64,000 nucleotides of DNA from Oreohelix idahoensis (lineage: Eukaryota > Mollusca > Gastropoda > Stylommatophora > Oreohelicidae), in contig JAMPIV010015263.1 of the NCBI GenBank assembly GCA_024509875.1, positions 124,001 to 188,000 on the forward strand, read 5' to 3'. The notes under the pieces are model-generated. The model was given only the letters and a program-made list of their open reading frames with translations, ran no database searches and was not told where the DNA came from. Numbering within the stretch: the stretch's first letter is position 1; each line of letters opens with the position of its first letter. Both the position numbers and the translations under genes were made by a program. Positions 38,181 through 49,147 of this stretch are shown one piece after another.

Positions 38181-38560
38181 GATAGTTTAACCTTCCTGTA
38201 GGTTTGTTTTGGTTGCGTTTTGGGGGAAAAGGGGACACTTTTTATTGGCTTCGCGGAAGGATTGTAATCTTATCTGCATCTGTTTTTATTTCTACTTAAT
38301 CGTGGTTTTGTTTACCGTAGGAGGTGCTGTAACTGGTTCAGTACTCTCTTTCCATCATCTGGCAAAGTTTCTGGTAGTGAATCTTCTAGGGTGAGTTAGT
38401 TGTGCGGCTCTATGAAGCCTCGTGTCGTGGATATATCTCGTCTCTGAAATGACGAGTTTTCTTAAGCATGCTAGTAATCCTTGTTGCAATTTCCAAACGA
38501 ATGGGTCTATTACGTCATCCCAGTCTAGGTTATGTTTCAGTGGCTACCCAATTGCTGCGA
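38181..38560. other. Non-coding stretch
   Basis: Nothing recognised. Confidence 0.35.
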
Positions 38561-38755
38561 GTGGTGCCTAGTTGGCATGGAAGATAGTGTGGTTTGCTTC
38601 CGTAGCTAGGCGGTAGTGCTGTTTGGAAGGTCCTGGGTTCGATTCTCCGGTAAACCACTCACTTCTCTGTTTTTCTGTTGTCTAGTTTTCTACTTCTTTA
38701 TTTCTCACGAGTGCTTGAAACAGATCTTCATGTGTGTAATATTTATTTATTTACT
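38561..38755 (+). repeat. tRNA-derived SINE, family A, copy 3
   Basis: Starts GTGGTGCCTAGTTGGCATGG. A box region GTAGCTAGGCGGTAG, B box GGTTCGATTCT; GTGGTTT and AAACCAC (the latter just after the B box) could pair as a residual acceptor stem. The body TTTCTGTTGTCTAGTTTTCT and a TATTTATTTATTTAC tail follow. Confidence 0.75.
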
Positions 38756-39281
38756 CCGTCGCGGTGCCTGACTTTGTTTATTTGGCATGAAAGGCTTTTA
38801 TTGCTGGATTCTTAGGACTTCTGGTTTGGTATGAACCGATGTAGAGTGTTTTCTTTGTGCTGCTGATAAAGTTTGTTGTTGTTTGCGTGCGTTGGACCAT
38901 ATCTCACTCTTACATGCTGGCCTTTTTTGGGCAGTGTGTATGTTGTGTCGTAGTTTACAGCTGAGCTGCGATATCTGCGCCTTTCAGCCCGACACATCCG
39001 ATTTCAGCACGTAATTTTTACGGGTTTGCTTTCCCTGCCATCCCACGCCTATATGTGCATACAATAGTGCAATGAGATGACTGTGCCAGTGCACGTCGTG
39101 TGAGCTGACATGCAACTCTGCTTCATCGCCCGTACTGGGAGGCCCCCTTTTCCAGGGACACCACACACAACCCTGTGAGGATGCGTTTGCCGAAACGATG
39201 ATAAAGTTTGAGCCACAATTATGTCAACGATAGAGGTCACTCGAACGGGTCTTGCAGAGAGTGATCTAAACGTACATGCAA
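38756..39281. other. Non-coding stretch
   Basis: No gene or repeat recognised. Confidence 0.35.
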
Positions 39282-39305
39282 CATACACACACACAAACAC
39301 ACACA

Positions 39306-39392
<87 letters not shown>
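39282..39392 (+). repeat. CA/TA microsatellite
   Basis: A short CA-rich run (39282-39306) followed by about 42 TA units to 39392. The tyrosine/isoleucine frame across it is an artefact. Confidence 0.95.
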
Positions 39393-39394
<2 letters not shown>

Positions 39395-40035
39395 TGTTTA
39401 AACGCAGTACACCTCTATATGGTGAGTAATGTTATGAGCAGAATGTGTTTTACTGTCGTATCTTCCCCTACTCGGCTTCTCTGTTGTTTTATTTAAGCCT
39501 TTGACGTCAATAATCGAAAGCTACACTGTGTACGAAAATATATTTCAAGCTGATTGTTGTATTCGATGCATCTAGGCCGCGCAAAGAACAAGCCCTTTCC
39601 GAGCATAATAACTCGGAAGTTATTCTTGGAGCTCCAATAGCAAGGGTCAAGAGAAGACTGTTCCTTCTCCGATCATGAAAAATAAAGCTGTTAGAGAAGG
39701 AGATACCGATAATAAAGTAAAATAAAAAATGACGAAGACAATTAACAGAGCTGCTGTGCATTATCCAGAAGGAAATTAAGAATTAGCGCTCAAGGTTATC
39801 TGAAATGCACAATAGAAGAATTAAACAAAAATATTGGTCTCAATACATTTAAAATTGTCGATTTTTCCTTTACTATTTGTGCATTTATCTGAGTCCTTAA
39901 TAAAGAAAACACACATTGAAAAAAAATAACAAAAAATAAAGAACAAAATATAATCAGTTTTGTTTTAGTTGTTTAACAAATAAGTTAAAAACATACACAA
40001 ATTCTGAGTCACCAAGGCATGTCTCTGATTAGTCA
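39395..40035. other. Non-coding AT-rich stretch
   Basis: Nothing recognised before the minisatellite. Confidence 0.4.
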
Positions 40036-41130
40036 GCTGTACACTTCTTTTAGTTTGTTATCTGTACACTTCTTTTAGTTTGTTAGCTGTACATTTCTTT
40101 TAGTTTATTATCTGTACACTTCTTTTAGTTTGTTAGCTGTACACTTCTTTTAGTTTCTTATCTGTACACTTCTTTTAGTTTGTATTTTGTACACTTCCTT
40201 TAGTTTGTTAGCAGTACACTTCTGTAGTTTGTTATCTGTACACTTCTTTTAGTTTGTTAGCTGTACACATATTTTAGTTTGTTAGCTGTACACTTCTTTT
40301 AGTTTGTTAGCTGTACACTTCTTTTAGTTTGTTAGCTATACACTTCTTTTTAGTTTATTATCTGTATACTTCTTTTAGTTTGTTAGCTGTACACTTCTTT
40401 TAGTTTATTATCTGTACACTTCTTTTAGTTTGTTAGCTGTACATTTCTTTTAGTTTATTAGCTGTACACTTCTTTTAGTTTGTTAGCTGTACACTTCTTT
40501 TAGTTTCTTATCTGTACACTTCTTTTAGTTTGTATTTTGTACACTTCGTTTAGTTTGTTAGCAGTACACTTCTGTAGTTTGTTATCTGTACACTTCTTTT
40601 AGTTTGTTAGCTGTACACATATTTTAGTTTGTTAGCTGTACACTTCTATTGGTTTGTTAGCTGTACACTTCGTTTAGTTTATTAGCAGTACACTTCTTTA
40701 GTTTGTTAGCAGTACACTTCTGTAGTTTGTTAGCTGTACACTTCTTTAGTTTGTTAGCAGTACACTTCCTTAGTTTGTTAGCTGTACACATATTTTAGTT
40801 TGTTAGCAGTACACTTCTTTAGTTTGTTAGCTATACACTTCGTTTAGTTTTTTTTAGCAGTACACTTCTTTAGTTTGTTAGCTGTACACTTCTTTTAGTT
40901 TGTTATCTGTACACTTCTTTTAGTTTGTTAGCTATACACATATTTTAGTTTGTTAGCTGTACACTTCTTTTAGTTTGTTAGCTGTACACATATTTTAGTT
41001 TGTTAGCTGTACACTTCTTTTAGTTTGTTAGCTGTACACATATTTTAGTTTGTTAGCTGTACACTTCTTTTAGTTTGTTAGCTGTACACTTCTTTTAGTT
41101 TCTCAGCAGTGCACGTCTTTCAGCTTGTTT
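40036..41130 (+). repeat. 25-bp minisatellite, about 43 units
   Basis: Units follow GCTGTACACTTCTTTTAG followed by TTTGTTA, 25 bp. Variants include CACATATTTTAG, ATCTGTACAC, GCAGTACAC and units lacking one or two T. A 350-bp block (14 units) is duplicated: the marker variants at 40091 and 40151 recur at 40441 and 40501. Units become more degenerate after 41100. Confidence 0.95.
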
Positions 41131-41539
41131 CCAATGCACTTTCTCGAGTATATATCAACACCGCCCTTTCTTGTGCAAATTATCACATTTGACAAACATA
41201 TCTGGTGCTTGTCAATGCTTTTAGCTATGCACATTTTGATGACAAAAGAACACACCTTATTATTGTTGTCTATGTCTGTGTAATCTCAATCTGGAAGAAT
41301 AACAAAAGGAAACACCAAAGAGCATTTGTTACTGACTTGGAACAAGCCAAAGAAGAATCAAGTCTGACATCTCAGATATGCAGCCGACGTAAACATACGG
41401 CAGACACCACCTCTAAATAACACCTATCTAAGAGTATAAGTCATCACAAAAATTTAATCAAAGCCATGATCACCGAAATAATCTGCGTTCCACTTCTGTC
41501 GGCTTATTAATGTACAATCAGGCAAGCGAATCGAGGACA
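41131..41539. other. Non-coding stretch
   Basis: A 71-codon frame (41205-41420) has no recognised motif. Nothing else seen. Confidence 0.35.
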
Positions 41540-41835
41540 TTTCGAAACAAGTTAATTATTTGATTTAAAAAAGACAAAGGTAGTCCGATAGCAGATACTG
41601 ACGTAGGGGAGCGAAGTGTCAGAGATTTCATCATACTATGTCCAACTTTTTTGTGAGGTGAGGAGATCAGTTTCGTTCTTCGCTGCCTTTTGCATTCCCT
41701 ACTTAAGAACCGTGTCAGGCACCCATTTAAAGCTGGGTAGACGGGAGTGTGACGCTTACACGTTTCAATCCTGGAACCCGGTAAATTCGTGGTGAGAAGA
41801 AAGAGCTCTAACCACTTATGCAGTCGGACATCCAA
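41540..41835 (-). repeat. tRNA-derived SINE, family B, copy 2
   Basis: On the minus strand: GCATAAGTGGTTAGAGCTC, CAGCTTTAAATGGGTGCCTG, AAAAGGCAGCGAAGAACG, TAGTATGATGAAATCTCTG and CTCCCCTACGTCAGTATC. This is the same series as at 27995-28340. Confidence 0.75.
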
Positions 41836-42640
41836 TTTAATGACTGCATGATTAAAAACGCATAGTGTTAAATGCCATCACTAGGCCCGCGACTATCTAT
41901 TTCGTGCAATGTAATGTGATTTTAAAATATGTACGTCTCGTTCTGGCTGCTGGGTGAGTTGTATGTGCCGGTGGTCTGCATGCAACTAGGTCATATCGTA
42001 GAGTCAAGCCTGCCTATACATTTGCTGACCAGAAGTGTTAGCCAACGAAATCCACCGCCTAAAGAGATGGCACGTCTGTCCAATCTACATAGAGAAGACG
42101 TAGGACCTTCAGAGGTGTGGCACTTATCTCGTCTGGCTGCTAATTATATAGGCTCGCATATTGACATTGATTATTGACTGCAGAGTGGATTTAACCAAAT
42201 TAACGTCAGTGCTGATTTTATTCTAGCAACAGTAGGCCGGGGCACACGACAGCAGCTCGAGAGCGTCATATTGTACGACCGTATAGGAGAGATCCATAAC
42301 GAGATAACTCCATGGTGGTTCTTTCAGTCATTACTGACTATCGGAATGCGCCCCTGAGGTGATGGACCTCAGCTATTTTTGTCTGGTGTTCCTTGCAGTG
42401 TTTCTTTTTTCTTATCAGATCGCCTCCGACATAAAGGAACGCAGTCGGAACACATACAGCAGACGACTCACTGTTTGCAGAGCAGAGTATGAAAGCGACT
42501 GTTGACAGCCGCTGAACACCTATTAAGCGGTCAAGGGTGGGCGAAGAACATAATCCTCTAGTGCTATCGTGAAAGGCAGAGCGTTTCATTTAACACATTC
42601 TACTTTAATCTAGGAACAAGCCTTGTTCTTTGTTCCTTTA
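41836..42640. other. Non-coding stretch
   Basis: Short frames (41929-42177, 42338-42589) have no family resemblance. Confidence 0.35.
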
Positions 42641-42649
42641 ATCTAGCAG

Positions 42650-43115
42650 CTGAACGCGTATCAATACAACGAAGGTATCGGAGCAATTTACAGATGCCAA
42701 TATCTCACTTACTAATGGGGAGATAAACACATGATGATCTGGGGTGCCGTTTGACTTATCATTGAATTGGACCTGTAAACTTCCAAGACATCGACTAGAG
42801 GCGTGGAAGTTATCTCAGTCATGACAGCTACCTCAATCAAGTTCTGATGCCTCAGGTGATTCCATTTTTCTAGCGTCACTAAAATCACCATGTCTAGCAG
42901 GACAGCGCCAGAGTGCACTCTGCACGCGGCTCACGTGATTTCTACAGCAGAATATCTTCACTATCCTGCCTCGTCCAACCTAGTCTAGCCAGACTTATAC
43001 CCGATAGAGCATTATTGGAAGTTTTTCCAGAGGTGGTTCAGCCAGTTGTATCCTATTCCAGCTACTCATCTCCAATAAGCTATTGCGATACCCCAAGTGT
43101 AGAAAACAAATCCTT
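42650..43115 (+). pseudogene. Degenerate Tc1/mariner-like transposase relic
   Basis: Translated in shifting frames the plus strand gives GDKHMMIWGAV, then LMPQVIPFF, QDSARVHSAR and PDLYPIEHYWKFFQRW. These correspond to the GGSVMVWG, VLPFL, QDNARPHxAR and SPDLNPIEHLW landmarks of Tc1-type transposases. Many indels and stops; no terminal repeats located. Confidence 0.55.
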
Positions 43116-43324
43116 CAGCAAGAAATTACTGACTTTGTGTGGTTCATGTATAAACAGTGCTGGTCTTAATTGATGCCCGTGGCTATGCGCCAGATACTGC
43201 AATGTAAGCTGTGAAAAGCATGCCCCGAAATGCTCCGAATGATGTGATTCTTTGTTTTCTATTTCATAAAAATATCGATTAAAATGTCATTACCTTTTTA
43301 TTTTCCATTATTAATCAATCAATA

Positions 43325-43790
43325 CCATTTAGCCCTCCCAGATATCATAGGCCTTCATTAAACATATGTCAAGTCCTTCTGTCGCGTGCCATTAGCTCTA
43401 AGTCTTTCCATGGCTTCCTCATCGTGTTCAGTTCTGTGTCCAGTTCTTTTCTTCGTGTTTTCTTAGGTCTGGCTCTACACTCTTACCTTGGGAACTCAAG
43501 AACAAAGAATATTTGGTAATGCTATCAACAGTTTCCTCAGTGTGTGTCCTATCTGTCGCCGGCGCCGTCTTCTCATCTCTTGTTCCTTGTCTGATTTTTG
43601 TCATTAGTTCCACGTTTGTGACCTTTGTCGTACCAAGTCAATCCTTCTATTCTAAGCAAATACCCATTTATGAAAGTCTGTAACCTCATGGTTGTCTTTT
43701 CTTTTGGTTCTCCGTGTGTTCGTTGTTGTGTTTGTTGTTCTCCGTGTGTCACAGCCATATAACAGGACTAAATTAACATTTCAGTTGAAA
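43325..43790 (-). pseudogene. RTE-like LINE fragment, 3' end
   Basis: The minus strand encodes RLQTFINGYLLRIEGLTWYD, then in other frames ELMTKIRQGTRDE and SITKYSLF. It ends in a segment matching the KELE-LMARDRR region and a TATTGATTGATT tail at 43310-43335. Same family as 16557-18139. Confidence 0.75.
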
Positions 43791-44224
43791 ATCTCAAGTC
43801 AGTCTTTTTTGGCAAAAATTACGATGTTTCAATTTTTTCACTACCCTGCAGAAATAAAAGAATTCTCAAATTACACCCGATGTACACTCACTTATTCCTT
43901 GGCGGTTCTTTTGCCAGGCAGCATATATTTAAGTTTCTTAATTATAGAGGCATTTTTCATAATTAAAATTCGTGTATCAAACTCTGCTTCTCTTCCCCAG
44001 ATTTTAATCAAATTAAAACAACGGCTTCGACAACTCAAAATGTGAATTATCCCCCCTGTTAATTTAATGAAATTATTCAAGAGACTCGAAATGTACTCGT
44101 ATAATTCGTGTTCTTTATCACGAGGGCATTTTAAAACTCCAAATTCCGGCAGGAAAAAAAAAGGAATGTTTGCCTGAACTCAAGAACTAATTAGCCGCGC
44201 TATCTCAAAATATATGTCCTACAC
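43791..44224. other. Non-coding AT-rich stretch
   Basis: Nothing recognised. Confidence 0.35.
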
Positions 44225-44746
44225 CAGTGTTTCTCAACCTTTTTTGTGTTCACGGCACACTTTTCAATTTTCTAAACATTTACGGCACACCAATCTGACC
44301 GCGTGCATGAATAACAAAATTACAGTGATATATACTAAATTAAATACACAAAATTTGTGGGTACTTTAGCATGAAGAAAACTCTGAGTTCGATTTTCTTT
44401 TAATTGTTTAAAATAATTAGAACATATATTTTTCAAACAAAAATAGAAATACAAAATTGAATTAGGTCCAAGTGTAAGTTCTATGCTTCGTCCATGGTCT
44501 TTGAACGTTGTTTTTGCGCCTCTTGCGTTTTTGTAATATCATGAAATTTTGAAGTATATCAATTTTTGTTCAAAGCAGTTTATAGCTCCAATTATTATTG
44601 AATGAATTCAAGCTGTAAGGTCAGGTTTATATTACATGATCACTAAAAATATACTTTATGTAGTAAATTTACAAAATTTTTGCGGCACACTTTGATAGGC
44701 GCAGCGGCACACTAGTGTGTCGCGGCACACCGCTTGAGAAACACTG
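44225..44746. mobile_element. Non-autonomous hAT element (522 bp)
   Basis: Inverted ends CAGTGTTTCTCAACC at 44225 and CAGTGTTTCTCAAGC read inverted from 44746. Both are followed inward by GGCACAC motifs (CACGGCACAC, GCGGCACACT). This is the terminal pattern of hAT elements. No coding frame. An 8-bp duplication is not evident (flanks TCCTACAC and TACTGCCC). Confidence 0.7.
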
Positions 44747-44904
44747 TACTGCCCAGTTGTTAAAGGAATATTAAGATAATTAAAACGTAACTGTCACCCT
44801 GGTAGTCGTCACATAAGCTTTCTACTGCGCAGTTTAGACGCCATTCTGTGCCACCGACATATCAGGAATATGATCTCTTGTGTAGTGTTAGTTAACATCT
44901 ATTT

Positions 44905-45655
44905 CAAAGTTGCCTAACATATGCGGAACAGAGAAAGCGCATATGGGCTACTCCAGTACCATTCGTAGAAAAGCTCTACGGAGATTCAAATAGCCTCAAA
45001 CTGACTATAGTCCGTTCGGAAATTTGTGCTCACAGATAGCGTCAATTTTCTCCAAAACTGTTTGTTGTATGGACATGAATTTTTGCATGCAGTCTTAGAT
45101 TTTCCATGCAGTTATTAATATATTTGTTGCCCTTACAAAACTCATGTCATGTTCGAATTTTCTTCTTTACGTTATATAAAAAACTCTTACTGTTGTCTGG
45201 GTTAATTTTTAGTAGTTTTACAGGAAGGTTACAAGATCCGTTCAAAAAATTTTTTTTTTTGGTTTGAATTAGTTACTCGCGACTGTGTACAATAGGTGCG
45301 CACTCGTGCGGACATGTAGTCACTACACTAATTCAAACCAAAAAAAAAATATTTTTGAACGGATCTTGTAACCTTCCTGTAAAACTAATAAAAATTAACC
45401 CAGACAACGGTAAGAGTTTTTTATATAACGTAAAGAAGAAAATTCGAACATGACATGAGTTTTGTAAGGGCAAAAAATATATTAATAACTGCATGGAAAA
45501 TCTAAAACTGCATGCAAAAATTCATGTCCGTACAACAAACAGTTTTGGAGAAAATTGACACTTTCTGTGGGCACGAATTTCCGAACGGAATATACTGCTT
45601 TCTTTGACAAACATTCGTAGACGTCTGAGAGCGTACAAAGAAGAAGTTTTGTATT
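44905..45655 (+). pseudogene. LINE C-terminal fragment split by a foldback element
   Basis: Before the insertion the plus strand encodes SCLTYAEQRKRIWATPVPF and EKLYGDSNSLKLT. After it the frame continues through a short AFF-like segment to about 45655. It matches the end of the LINE protein at 62130-62561 (CPTYAEQRKRIWPTPVPF, LYNDSNSLKLTTAFF). That second copy supplies the empty site for the insertion. Confidence 0.75.
45008..45592. mobile_element. Foldback element, 585 bp, in TA
   Basis: Two inverted arms of about 265 bp (45008-45276 and 45326-45592) flank a loop of about 50 bp. Ends read TAGTCCGTTCGGAAATT and, inverted, TATTCCGTTCGGAAATT. Flanking TA duplications are at 45006-45007 and 45593-45594. 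The related LINE at 62130-62561 reads CTGACTACTGC without the insertion, proving one TA as target. The arms differ at few positions. TA targets and long palindromic arms suggest a Tc1/mariner-derived foldback MITE. Confidence 0.88.
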
Positions 45656-46325
45656 AGTTTCACTTAGTTCTTACTTCTTTATGATGTGCAATGTGATGCG
45701 TAGGAAACATTGTTGCTTGTTAAGATCGAACAGTGAACTAATGAAATGACTTCTGTAATTTTCAGTTGGAGTATTATAGTATCCTTTTCAGTCATTACTT
45801 ACTATAGAAACATGCCCCCGTGACGGAGTTTCAGCACGCGCAAGGTTGAACGCTTTGATAAAAGAGGTCAAGCTGTTGCCCATGCAGCATGCCCCTCGAA
45901 GCATGTGGGTCCAGAGGAACAACGCAACGGATACAGTCTGGCACCAGAACACGTATATATGCTATAAACATATAAGGAGGGGAAACCCGAGGCCTGTAAA
46001 CAGTAAATAAATAAACAAACAACACACAAAGGTATGGTCAGGCACTCAGTGGGAAAATAAAGAAGTAGAATATATGCTATACCTTATATCAATATGTATG
46101 CTATACCTCATGTCCAGAAGGTTTTTCGCAAAGAGGTTTTTAACTGTATTTACAGTTTGCAGAGATTGTGAATCTATGCTTGGCACCAACACTTCATTTT
46201 CTTGTTAAATTTAAAGGCACAAGGAAAAATCTAACGACGTAAGTCGTTGCTAATTTACGATTGTGTGTAAACTGTTTTTGTTTTGGAGAATTAGCAAAAC
46301 AATGATAGTAAGTGAATGTCTAAGG
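45656..46325. other. Non-coding stretch with SINE tail
   Basis: Holds a family A SINE fragment (45970-46071) and otherwise nothing recognised. Confidence 0.4.
45970..46071 (-). repeat. SINE family A, 3' fragment
   Basis: On the minus strand: TTCTACTTCTTTATTTTCCC, GTGCCTGACCATACCTTTG, TTATTTACTGTTTACAGGC and CTCGGGTTTCCCCTCC. This is the body end and tail of family A without the tRNA-like head. Confidence 0.7.
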
Positions 46326-46435
46326 CAGGGGTCGGCAAACCTTTCCATGACAAAGAGCCAAATATTTAATTTTGTCTCCATTTTAAAAAACTGAAGAGCC
46401 GCATGTAAAAAAAATCACATGGTATCTCTCATTCA

Positions 46436-46595
<160 letters not shown>

Positions 46596-46999
46596 GAAAT
46601 AATAAACATAATTTTTCAAATGCCATTTTACTACACAATAAGTAATACAATTTTGTCAGTAATAATCAAATAAAATATACAAATGAAAAGTAAGGAAATG
46701 TAATGAGACTTTTGCTGTTGGATCTTCTTGCAAAGTTGGTCAATATTTCGTGAATAATCTGTTGTTTTCATTTTCAAGATTGACTGGAGACCTTTGTCAT
46801 TCAATTGGCTTCTTAATTTGCTTTTGATATAATTCATGTAGGAAAATAATTGTTCACAAAAATATGTTAATCCAAAAATTGCAAGAAGTCCAAATGCAAA
46901 TTTCTTCAGCTGAACAAAGATGTCGGGTAAACAGTAACAGTTCCAAATATCAAATATGATCTGATCTTGTTTTTTCAGCTCACTTATTTCAAACCACTT

Positions 47000-48740
47000 G
47001 TGTTGTTGTGACAGGGCTAATTTTTGCTGCCGGGAAGTGTAATAATTTACCAGTTTTCAATGTCTCTAGCAAACAAAGATAGCTTTTGCTCAAATGAAAG
47101 CATTTTTTCCAAGAGCAAAATAGCTGTATTGCCCTTTCCTTGGAGTTTTTTATTTTAAATGTTCAAGTGAGAAGTCATGTCCAGCATGAAGTAGAATTTC
47201 TATAACAAATCAGGGTTTGATAACTCAGGATATTCAAGTTTCTTCTCTTTCAGCCAAGTCTTTACTTCATTAAGACAAGCAGCAAACCTCATCAGAACCT
47301 TGCCTCTAGATAAACACAGTACCTTGTTGTGCAAAAGAATATCAGAGTATTCATGATTGACTTCTTGGAGAAACTCACAAAACTGTCTTCGATTCAGACT
47401 ACTTGACATTATTTGGTTTACAATCTTAACTACTAATTCCATTACCTTCAACATTTCTTCTCGGAAGGTTTGTGCACAGAGGGCTTCTTGGTGAATAATG
47501 CAGTGAAAAGAAATCACATCATGGTTAATACTTTTTGTTAATAAAGTAATGAAACCCTTTTCTCTACCTCTCATGCTCGGAGCTCTTTCTGTAACAACGG
47601 ATTTGATTTTGTTGATATCTATTTCTTTCTTTTGCAAGCATTTAGATAATGCAGTTGCAATATCTTCTCCCCGAGTCTGTCCTCTGAGTGGCAGTAGTTC
47701 ACTCTTCTTGTGGACCTTTAGAGTTTACATATCCGCAAATGAGAGCAACTTGTGCAATGTCATCCACATCACAAGACTCATCACATGCCAGAGAATATCC
47801 TGATGCTGATTTAATGTCTTCAATTTGCTGACTTGTTGTATCAGTGGCCATCCTCACTGCTCTTTTTTTACAGTTTTTGCAGACAGTGACAAGTCATTAA
47901 TTTTTTTCACAATTTCACTTTTGCTTTGAAAATCTTTAAAAAGATGCTCAGATATTTTAATAAAAAGTTCTTTCAAGTATTCTCCATTTAAAAATGGTTT
48001 TCCTCGACGTGCAATTTCTTGGGCAGTCACAAAAGTAGTAGCCGTAACATTCATTACTTGATGATTTTATCCATGAAGCCAATATATTCTGAGTTGTAGC
48101 TGCTTTGCACTGTATAAAGAGGGCTACTTTTTTCTGGCATCACCCTCTGAATCATCTCATCTCAACCCGTAACCCGTCATGTGTCGTAGGGGTGCCATTG
48201 TGGAAGCATCAGCAGACAGGGTCCTCCACTTCTCTCTATCCTCAGCAATGCGTACAAGTGTGGAAAAACAGTACCCTGCCCATTCTTTGATGTTATCAGC
48301 CTAGGATTTTCTTTGCCTTCCTCTTTTCCGTTTACCTTCGACTGTTCCATGGAGGATCGTTTTCGAAAGGGAGTCATGACGAGTTACATGCCCAAACCAG
48401 GCAAGCTTTCGACGTTTCACTACTGACAAAAGTGTTTCTTGGTGGCCTGCATAGGTGTTTATTTTCTCAAATATTCCTCTGAATACTTTTTGGCAAATTC
48501 ACTGTGCATTTAATAAAAATGTCTTGCCACATTGGATTTCTTATTTTGAGTAAGTTTGTCATTGAAAATAAGGCATTGCGGGAGTCCATTATTATTTGAT
48601 ATGAACAGATAATTTGCCGTCCACTCTGTTTTAAATTCTCTCTTTTCATCTTTAACTTTTCTCTTTTTTGCTTGTGGTCTTGGCATTTTCCTGTTTGAAT
48701 AAAGTGTTTGAATAAAGTTTTTAAATAATTTTTCAAAACA
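47000..48740 (-). pseudogene. hAT transposase (ZBED/SCAND3-like), broken
   Basis: The N-terminal part near 48690-48470 has a basic start (KKRKVKDEKREF) followed by TEWTANYLFI and a degenerate BED-like region. A LINE insertion follows (48135-48455). The middle part (48054-47854) has RRGKPFLNGEYLKE, then KVHKKSELLPLRGQTRGEDI in another frame. The best-preserved part (47637-47200) has VTERAPSMRGREKGFI, FHCIIHQEALCAQ, RRQFCEFLQEV, DILLHNKVLCLSRGKVL and LKEKKLEYPELSN, landmarks of this hAT subgroup. Downstream to about 47000 the frame is riddled with stops. Several frameshifts and stops; not functional. Confidence 0.82.
48135..48455 (-). pseudogene. LINE 3'-end fragment nested in the hAT transposase
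   Basis: The minus strand encodes GHQETLLSVVKRRKLAWFGH, then VTRHDSLSKTIL, GKRKRGRQRKS, a stop, DNIKEWAGY, AEDREKWRTLSADAS and APLRHMTGYG. This is the C-terminal end of a LINE reverse transcriptase protein of a family other than the one at 16557. It ends in a GAGATGAGATGATT-like tail, so insertion was 5'-truncated. Confidence 0.75.
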
Positions 48741-49147
48741 GATTAAAATATTAAAACAAATTTTTGTACAATATTATATTATACCGGCAAGCAAGCACAT
48801 CAGGAAAGTTTCAGCTGCAAAAATGGCGGTTACAGTCTGCGTCGCCTGGGTGCGCGACGGACATCTCATGAAAAAAACGTGTTTATTTCGTAATCGCAAA
48901 TTCTGTAATCGGTTATGAATCCAAACATAGAAATAAGGGAAAGCATTTTTCTTTTCTTTAAAATAATAAAAATTTGATAAAATCTTTAAAAGACCCCCTC
49001 CCCCCACACCCAAAAGTTTAGCCCAGAAAAAGTGTATGTTAAAAGATGGTTTTAGTGCACGGACAATAAGTGTTAAGTAGCCGAGGGCCAAGAGCGGCAC
49101 GAAATGGCTCAAAGAGCCGCAGGTCGCCGAACCCTTAGATTCTAAGG

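Noticed and set aside
38561..38640. Possible functional tRNA gene
   Set aside because: Acceptor-like pairing exists, but the T-arm does not pair properly and the same head occurs in several SINE copies.
40036..41130. Regular array that might suggest a CRISPR
   Set aside because: Units are contiguous 25-bp repeats without unique spacers, in a eukaryotic context; it is a minisatellite.
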